A program made the position numbers and the translations under genes. A stretch of DNA of 64,000 bases. Source: Lactarius indigo. Taxonomy: Eukaryota > Basidiomycota > Agaricomycetes > Russulales > Russulaceae. How positions within the stretch are numbered: position 1 is the first letter of the stretch; each line of letters begins with the position of its first letter. Location: assembly GCA_025766275.1 (NCBI GenBank), contig JAFKAC010000081.1, positions 186,001-250,000 on the forward strand, in the 5' to 3' direction. A model generated the notes under the pieces. That model saw only the letters and a program-made list of their open reading frames with translations. It made no database searches and was not told where the DNA came from. Shown piece by piece: positions 56,147 to 64,000 of this stretch.

Positions 56147-59088
56147 GCTTTCATGACTAAATCAATACATCAAAAATCAAGTCTCGTAAAACACACGGTA
56201 CTATAGACTTCCATATGAAACTTAATTGGCCAATCGACCTTCTAATCATGCTGGGTCCGACGCGAAACCACAAGCATTCGAACCCATCTTGAGAGCAGAC
56301 CCAGTCAAGTTGTGACGAGAATTTGAAAATCAGGTGATCATAGGCATGGTTTCGTTCCGAATTGTCATGGTCCAGGTGATATCGGCAATATCCGAGTTTA
56401 TCTGCGCGTCTATCGTCACTGGCGCTCGCTGTCGTCTTCCTGGGAGGCCTGAACATGAGCTGGTAACTTATCTATGTGAGGGGACTTCCATGATTCAGAG
56501 CGGACAACACCGTTCCAGTCCCGCCATGATTTTTCGGAGCTTCAGGCCTTCAGGACTGGTGGCTTGAACTGACATTCAAAACATTCAACCTCACAGTCTG
56601 TATCCCAAAAATGGTCGAAAGACTCCAAAACTGCCCTACTTTTAATCAGCCGTTATGCAGGGCGCTACCATAGTAGTAGTACCTTCCATCCGTCGCATCC
56701 GAGTCATTTTACAGTAACAACATTCATTCGAACCACAGGTATGAGCCCCAGTGCGTTGGCCTGATAGTAGACCCCGAGGTGTATCGACTCTGATATCGAA
56801 GGCACCCTAGACTGTTGTCTTTTCCATGACTACTGTCTCCAGACGCATTCAACCCGCATGGTCCCGATGAATCCCCCACGTACTCTCCGACGATCCAGGT
56901 GCAGACGTTGTTCTCCGCTCCGGTGACTCTCAAGTATTTCGGGTGCAAGCTCAAGCTTTATATCATCAGGAGTTCCACCGTTCTTGGGGGGCTGATACGA
57001 GCTCATCCCAGAAATGAACGTGACTACATCTCTCACTTTGGATTACCTGATGACGTTGAACATTTCAGAGACGCTTCGCGACTGTTTGAAGGATGGGCAC
57101 TGCACGAACCTTCCAACTTCCGGAAAGGTTGCAGAGATCAACTAGTCTCGTGCTTCGAATCGTCCCTTGGTAGTCTCAAAGGCCCGTCAAAAATATGAAT
57201 CAACTGTCTTGGAAGCAAGGCCCAGTCGTTGACTAAGGGTGCACCCGCACTCCCCACTTGGGTGTACGACCTTTTTTCGCCGCAAATCGAAGAGTAAGAT
57301 TTCGCACGTCGACTCATCAAACCCTCGATCATTTGCTCGAAATACCTGAAGGCTCTGCTGGAGCACGCAGCTTGAAGATATCCAGGAAAATGGATGTTCT
57401 GCCTAGAGAAACACGCTATGAATGGGGAAGACTATTGCGTGCAACTGGAGCGGGCAATAACCCGTGCTCGGGAGAAGGCATGTATCGTATTTCTAGGGTT
57501 TCCCTGGTATCTGAACACGCCTTGTACTTCTCCCAACTTGCAGACGCCGTTCAATTTAACTTTAGGCAACGCTACGGCCCGTGCAGTCATGGAACTGGCT
57601 ACGCAGATTCTAGTCGATGGGAACCCTTCTTGATGAGAGAGATCGAAGTCATGTACCAGCGATAGTTGAGTGTGCGCGTATTTTGTAGAGTAGTGAACCG
57701 ACTACGAATGACAGCCGAATCCCCTCCAAACCAAGCGCTCTAGCCGAACAGTCTCAACGGCGTGTTGAAACAAGTGTTGAAATAGCAGCTTCGAGGTACG
57801 ATCATATTTACTCTGCTCTTTGGTACGGCGCGTGCGGCGCGCCGGCCATCCAGTCGTCCGTTTGAACCTGGGTGTAGGGTATATGATGAATCGATGAAGA
57901 GGCAGGGAGAATCGCTCATCTTCGATAATTTGACACACTGACACACGGCGGCACCAAGTACAGTACTGGCACAAATCGATAATTCATAAGGATCGATCAC
58001 ATGATCACATGATCCGGGTCTGTGGAAACACCATCAGCGGACAACCACGGCTCATATCCTCAGCCGTCGCGTATGGAACAACGTGATACCGACCTCAACG
58101 AGGAGGTCCTAAGTTGGCTCAATCAATCGGACTGCCAGTGGCAACGAACGTATTGACTCTGCACGGTGACGACTCGACCACCTCGAAAAATAGCAGCAGA
58201 CTTCCATAGCTATGAGATTTTGTGGCAAGACGCTGGTAATACACGTGGTGACGGTGACGAAGTAAAGCATGGCGAGTGGGGAGTCGAGATAAGCGCCGCC
58301 CCATGTCGGAACACTTCTCGAAATTTCTGTTTTGCGCATCGATTGTGCGGCAAGCGGTTCTCCGCCCATCAGACTTGTCATCAGATCCACAAACTTTTTT
58401 TTTTCAGCCAGAAGACGGAAACCCCAATATGATGGTGTTCTACCGTGTCCATCGCCCCCCTACTCATCAATCTCACCTCTCTCCCCAACAACACGCGTGT
58501 GTCCGAAAGCGACATGTGGTTGCTTGTATTCTTCTTCTTCTATGACGACCTTTCTCAACTCTCGCATGTGGTGCGGTTTATGGGCCAGTTATGTGGAAGA
58601 TATTCGGTGTACTGTCCAGGTACTGGCACATATAATAGCTCTTGTACTAGAACACGGCGTGGCAGGTCCATACGAGGTACGTTCAAACGCAGTTTCGAGC
58701 CATACCGGATCTGTTCACGTTGGTCCATACATCCCTCATTCTGGGACTAAGGGGCAGTACCAGATGTTTGGAGCTCGCAGGCGTAGGATTAGGTCCAACG
58801 TCGTCATATTTTTCCCGCTACGCAAATAGTCGATCGGGGAGAAGGGACAAACACGATACGAGACCAACACATATATTCGAAACTAATTCGAGAACCCTTC
58901 ACAGTACGGTACACACACGAAGAAACGAAACCAGATCGAAACTGATATAGGAAAGACCATCACTAAGCGAACACAGGAAAAGCAGGAGTCGTCCGTGGCG
59001 CTACACCGCAGACACGTACATGCAGTGGGGCCGATGAAAGGAAGAAAAAAAAAATAGAGATAGAGAAGGTACATATCTCCATCTGCTA
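56147..59088. other. 2.9-kb gene-free stretch
   Basis: I recognise no gene. Open frames at 56899-57198 and 57258-57665 on the plus strand look vaguely protein-like but show no motif and no linking splice pattern that I can defend. A direct repeat GATCACAT occurs at 57995-58012. Confidence 0.3.
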
Positions 59089-61029
59089 TCAGAGTCCTGC
59101 GGCCTGCGAATTGTTGCCTTTCGACTTGTTCTTCATCGGTGCGAACGCCTTCTTCGACTTACTCGGGAGCTCTGCCCTGGCGATCGCGGCAAATGTGGGA
59201 CCGAGCTCCTCCCCTGTTCTCAGACAATACTCCACCCTCGCCTGGAAAGCTGCCAATAGCTGCTTGGCCTTATACTTCCTCCATGCTGCCTCGTCTGCCA
59301 TCGTCTCGCAGCATGCCTTCGTTGCCGAATCGTTGTGACGTTTCTTCGAGTCTTGGCGGCCGAAATAGATCCCGCAACGCTCGCAGCACTCGATCTCGGC
59401 AGGGTGTTTCTCGCAGTCTCTGCAATGGCGGCAAAAGCACGCCCAGGTCTTGAATCGGTCGGTGGGACACAGCCTGCACTTTATTACACTGACGGCCTCG
59501 CGCTCCACGTCGGCCTGGGTGGTCTGGAGCAATAACCGCTGCCACATTGTCAACGACTTCGGGATCGTGTGGAGACCTTCCGGGTATTCGGCGATCTCCG
59601 GATTTCGCGGATCGATCTGCTGCGGCCAACTACTTCCCGTGTCGTGCTGCGTTTCCTCCTGCTCTCTCTCCTCAGTCCAAGACAGCTGTCTTTGCACAAG
59701 GGCTCCCACTGGACCCTGCGGAACGCTAGGTCCCAACAAGGATCGATGGTAAAGTCCTCGTGCCGTCGTGGACGCGAGCCTCCCCGCTCCGCGTCCCACC
59801 GCCTTGGATTTACCTTTGGTACTTTGTAGGGTCCTGATGGCAGGTGTACGGCGGGCCCTCTTCGTGGACCGTGCTGCCTCCAAGACCACATCTGTGGTTG
59901 GATTTACCCCCTGCTGGGGTAATTCATAGCTGCTGTTATCGTCATCATCAAGCCCTGCGGAGAGATTACGATAGGCTCCATACCTTTTCCTTCTTCGCTT
60001 CCCGAGCACTGTCTCCGAGACCCCTACACCCTCTGTGCTTGTGTTCTCCATCGTCGATGACACGTTGGCGAGTGTCGCCATATCGAGGTTGGTCTCAATA
60101 TGACTAAGCGGGATGAATATCGATATGAGGGTGAGATTTTCCTCCGGTAAACAGAAACGGGGTACTTACGTCTTCCCGTAGTCGTAGGTTGAAACATGAC
60201 CCGTCTGCCCACTGAAATCGATGCCGTCCCCGATGAACCAAGAGGGCGGTGTGTGGGCGACTTGTTCCGGCTGGAAGACGTCGGTGAAATCGAATTTTGG
60301 GAGAGGGATAGTCGATGATGGAACCTGTAAGAAATCGTGAGCAGGGCTCCTTGCGTTGGTTCATTGTACTCACGAGCTGTGAGGCTACTGCTTTATATGT
60401 GGGAAATAGGAGTCGCTGGTCCCCAGTGCTGTCACTCTGCGGTGATGTGACTGAACTGATATCTGTCAGCGCTTTTGAATGGTGAGTACGAGGTGTTTTG
60501 GAAGCGTAAGGTGGAGACATGCCTGGGGTGAGCGAGAGTGTAGAATCCCACTCCTTTAGAATTATAAGGTGAGCCGCATTATCAGCTGACCACCATTCGT
60601 TGCATGCTTACGGGTAGGTCGAAGATGTTGGCGGCGAGAGGCGCTGGCATGAGGGCAGTCGCCGCGATAGGTGCTGCGGCGAGATAGTCGAGAGCGGCGC
60701 TATTTCCGGGCACGTTCCTGGCTACCGTGGTGGTCCAGTCAAAATCCTATGACAGAAGTTAGTTCTTTCATCGTGGGGACAAATATGCTCACAAGACCAC
60801 CTCCAAGCTGGGAGGCCTGAGTTGGTTCGGGGAGCGTGTCACCTAGCTCCCAAGCGAGGAGCGCTTCCAGGCCCTCAAAGTCGATATCGATTCCTTCCAC
60901 CGGCTCGGGCTGGGCGTACCCGGCGTGTTGAGCCCACTGTGCCATCGAATCGTCCTCTTTGGGACCATCGGGTAGGGGTGATGGTGCGTGGGTTTCGGGA
61001 AGGCTGGTGTAGAGGGCGGGAAAGACCAT
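59089..61029 (-). CDS. Putative zinc-finger protein with Cys/His-rich C-terminal module
   Basis: The first exon starts at 61029 (MVFPALYTSLPETHAPSPLP) and is acidic and Pro/Glu-rich (DIDFEGLEALLAWELGD), like an activation domain. Further exons lie near 60740-60620, 60520-60360 and 60330-60170. The large last exon (60081-59089) has basic stretches (GKRRRKR, STKRARRTP), then the Cys/His module CRLCPTDRFKTWACFCRHCRDCEKHP, CCERCGIYFGRQDSKKRHND, and a helical Lys-rich end. Similar modules occur in many uncharacterised polypore proteins with a C2H2-like second finger (C-x2-C-x12-H). A transcription-factor role is inferred. The exact exon borders upstream of 60081 are not settled. Confidence 0.65.
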
Positions 61030-62783
61030 TGTGGCTGGGAGGTTGTATGAGTGATTGTGGGATGTGAACTGGTAGTTTCTTGAGAGGAATTGCGGAGGGG
61101 GCGTTGCGCTTTTATCGAGTTCCAGCCACCCCACAGAGGCATCGCTGGCATGTTTAGCGAAGGCGACCACAGCCAGGACCGCGTGTGGTATTCACGCGGC
61201 CAGGCGGGGGGTCGCCACTCCGCTTTGATGTGACCGTGTGAGGTCTTTTAATACTCCCCAATTCCTTTGGTTCCGCTGTGCTTAGAACCGCCTCGCGGCG
61301 GCCGCGCTTAATATCCCTTCACCAACAATGTCTTTTGACTGTGATCGGTGGCGTCGTGTCCTTAAGGGTCTTATCTAGGGGAGTTCCCTGACCCGAGAAA
61401 TTTCCACGGTGAACGAGTGTCTTTGTAGTATCTTTTGCCTTGTACCTTTCAATGGCAGAGCTCATAGCAAATTTAGACAATAACCACCTCTAGAGAGCCG
61501 TCGATAAGAACAAAGGGCCTAGAAATCCTATGACCAGGCTCAAGTGGCCTGTGACAGACCCACTGGAGCTTCAACGCGCTTGGGCCGGGAACGGCTGTTC
61601 TCCACCAAGCCAGGCCCCAATTTTCTTGCATGGTCGAGTCTTTCGGGAAGTAGGGAAAAGACTGTTCGGTGCGATGGTGCTTCATCATCTCATAGTCTAC
61701 CAATCCCGCGCAACATCAACTGAACAGACGGGAGAAGGTAGCAAGTTTTATTGTGCCCTAGGGCTCGTTGTCGCTTCTGACTGGAGAATCACGGTAGATG
61801 GGAGGCTGTGATGTGATTGATGGGCGCCGTATGCTTAGCTCTTTTCGTAGCGATCTAATACACGATGAAAAGGTGTGGGCAGGCGCTCTATCATATAGCT
61901 ACGGTGTCTGATTAACCGACAGTACCGTGACCTCACTCACGTCATCAGTGCTTCTCGCGGGCCTGGCAATCCTCATTCCTCTTTTGATCTCTTCGCGCCA
62001 GTGTCGCCTGCCACCTGGTCCATCCGGAAATGTAGAAGAAGAGTTCACAAAAGCCACCTATGCTCGTATTATTTGACAGGTGGAAGAAACAGTACAGTAA
62101 GCAACGAACCTGCCAGCAATAACTTGTTCTAAATTCTATGTGATGCTTAGATCCTATATTCTCTTTCAAGATTGGGACAATAGTCGTAATTGGTACGGTT
62201 AACGAGCACCGGTCTCACCTAATGATTTTACGAAGCAACAGTCATGAACGACCTCAAGGCTACTTCTGACTTACTAGATAAAAAGGGAGACATTTACCGA
62301 GAATAGTCGCGCACGGTTCTGTGCCGTTTTTTCTCCTTCGATGCCGAGGAATTTCCGCAGGCATGAGATTTTGTTGGGGGGTAAACGTGGTCATAGTGCT
62401 CCCTATGGTGATCACTGGAGAAGAGTAAGGTAAGTTCACTCGGGCTTCAGAGATGCCCGGAAACTTCATCTCATTTTCCTGTTATTTCAGTGTAGTCTTA
62501 ACACGATGCATATTACCCCACAAGATCACTTTATTCGCTTGAGCAGTTGGTCCATTCAATTCTCCCACGAATCTTGCCTCGCGAAATGATACCCACCTTC
62601 CCCAGGAGTTATGGTGGATTTGGAGCAACTTGGGCCAGACGGGAACGCATTGCCTGAGCACGACGCTTGCGCGAAGGGCCATCACACTCGGTCAGCTAGA
62701 TTACCACAAATCCAACGACCAAGATATCCATCAAGAAAAAAAACGGATACAGAATGATCAGTACTATGAATCACCGTACCCTA
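61030..62783. other. Gene-free stretch
   Basis: 61030-61260 is the promoter side of the zinc-finger gene. I see no gene in the rest. From about 62525 the sequence matches the 3' flank of peroxidase copy 1 (47515-47763). Confidence 0.4.
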
Positions 62784-63959
62784 CTACATCAGATTTAACG
62801 GTTGGTCGACCTCCTCACCGATGCCAAGTTCGACCTGGAACACAATACGGTTGAACGCGAATAACGTTAGGCCCATTTGGTCGCGGATACGCGATTCCCA
62901 GCCTTCAGTTAAACGCTCCTCCGTCAAGAAAGTGTAAATGTCGTCCAAACGCCCGCCAAAGATAGTCAACAGCGTCGACCCGCTGAAATAGTACAGTACA
63001 GAATGGGCAAGGCGATTAGACGTGGGAATAGACGACGGAAAAAGCTGCACGTACTTAGCAGAACCCACTATTTTGTGACCGGTGTCTTGAGAGTATTGTC
63101 CATTATTGGCCTTTGCCTCACGGCGGCGCTCACCCAGTCGCCGCGACAGGTCAGCTGCTGTGAATGTGCGGTTCGCATCTAAATCCGCAGTCGCTTTTGC
63201 GACATGTGCCGCGATGTTGAAATAAGGAGATTCGTTGGACGGGAGAGGCCTCTGCGAGGTGGGCTGCGGGGCCTTCTTGGGTGGAGGGCCGGTGGCCGAT
63301 TTGAGCAGCGCGGCCACCAACTCACTATCCGGTAAGCCTTGGCTAGATTGATGGATCACGTCGCGTCCTGGGTAATGTATCTCAGCTGTAACGTCTGATG
63401 TTACGAAGCCAAGGGTATCGACACGTACGGACCAACGAGGCATCATGCTCGATGCCGTTGTGTACATCGATATCCGCAAGATCAAAGTGCCCTGTGCTGT
63501 AAGAGCGGTTCAGGACGTGCGCGATGTAGCGCGGCACGAGTAGACAAAACGATGGAGAAAAGTTGTAGGTCGCCCGAATAGTCCCAGAGAGTTCCTTAAA
63601 AGATATATTTCGTCCATCACGCTTGATGATTCCTTGCGGACGGAGTACATAAGCTAGCCTTCTCACCAACGTCATGGGACTGGAACGACGGACGTACCGT
63701 GATTGGCCATGGCATTGAGCGCGGGGCACGAGCAGCGGCTGTCGCCGCTTTGTGGGGGAATGTACTCGGGCCAGACGCCGCTTTCACCTGGATGACACAT
63801 CGGCGTCACAGTGCCAATTTTGCGCTTAAATGTGAAAAGGTTGACGATGACAAGAGAAAGGTCCCAGGTGAGTAAGCCAGCGCAGAAAAAGGCCTCGAAA
63901 AGTCTTGATACAGTGCCGCGGCCAAGGCGGCGAAGAGCGGTGAGTATGAGCGCCATCAA
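62784..63959 (-). CDS. Family-2 heme-thiolate peroxidase copy 2 (apparently intact)
   Basis: Close relative of copy 1 in the same orientation. Exons 63956-63698, 63653-63429 and two more keep the frame. Seen: GHPGESGVWPEYIPP, GDSRCSCPALNAMANH (heme-ligand Cys in SCP rather than the usual PCP), GIIKRDGRNISFKELSGTI, YNFSPSFC, DVHNGIEHDASLVRRD (Glu-His-Asp motif), LSRRLGERRREAK, and GSTLLTIFGGRLDDIYTFL. These are the marks of chloroperoxidase/unspecific peroxygenase enzymes, which use H2O2 to halogenate or oxygenate organic compounds. The N-terminus is hydrophobic with Arg in front (LRRLGRGTVSRLFEAFFCAG), more like a membrane anchor than a cleaved signal peptide. The first intron is 44 nt. Start could be 63959 or 63956. 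The promoter is mostly outside the window. Confidence 0.82.
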
Positions 63960-64000
63960 ATAGTGTCGGGAATAAGGACTACGGCAGCAAGGAATAAAGA

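Noticed and set aside
59111..59829. Several open frames on the plus strand
   Set aside because: They are shadows of the zinc-finger gene's last exon.
1..64000. CRISPR arrays, bacterial operons, ribosome binding sites
   Set aside because: The spliced gene structure is eukaryotic; no regular spaced repeats were seen.

Overview
The window looks like a chromosome segment from a basidiomycete fungus, probably a wood-decay Agaricomycete of polypore type. The evidence is spliced genes with many 45-65 nt introns (typical donors GTACGT, GTGCGT, GTATGT), very small exons, short intergenic gaps, recognisable fungal single-copy genes (GWT1, ATG1, VAS1, SFM1, a TCD-type tRNA dehydratase), a family-2 heme-thiolate peroxidase pair, and fungal STAND proteins of the 'Goodbye'-NACHT-ankyrin type. 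Exon boundaries were worked out by hand from reading frame, splice sites and family resemblance; no alignment or search was run.

Layout. 1-1.2 kb: 3'-truncated (window edge) DUF3712-like membrane protein (-). 1.4-2.65 kb: LCB1 tail fragment plus an ankyrin remnant (NLR-A). 4.3-6.4 kb: MCT-type MFS transporter (+). 7.6-9.2 kb: NLR-B, a pseudogene that has lost its NACHT domain. 9.2-12.5 kb: nothing recognised. 12.5-14.35 kb: multi-span membrane protein (+). 14.7-16.9 kb: GWT1 (+), convergent with a PAP2_3-type membrane protein at 17.5-18.7 kb (-). 18.7-21.1 kb: nothing recognised. 21.1-21.6 kb: orphan Goodbye remnant (NLR-G).

22.5-38.8 kb is the core of the window: three tandem units, each holding one apparently intact NLR on the minus strand (NLR-C, -D, -E). 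The units are separated by pieces of two unrelated housekeeping genes on the plus strand, SFM1 (SPOUT methyltransferase) and the 3' end of LCB1 (serine palmitoyltransferase). The last unit ends in a complete SFM1 gene. 39.3-42.4 kb: ATG1 (-), divergent from VAS1 (42.6-46.9 kb, +) over only 145 bp. 47.8-48.9 kb: peroxidase copy 1, with a damaged first intron. 50.0-53.4 kb: NLR-F, the same family in inverted orientation, again followed by an LCB1 tail. 54.4-56.1 kb: TCD-type dehydratase (+). 56.2-59.1 kb: nothing recognised. 59.1-61.0 kb: zinc-finger-like protein (-). 62.8-64.0 kb: peroxidase copy 2, apparently intact.

The main interest is the NLR locus: four full-length and three broken copies spread over 52 kb among housekeeping genes, with a 25-nt P-loop micro-exon, a GC-AG intron, ankyrin-repeat gain and loss, and duplicated gene fragments that mark the breakpoints. 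This fits birth-and-death evolution of a fungal innate-immunity or non-self-recognition locus; that role is inferred from the family.
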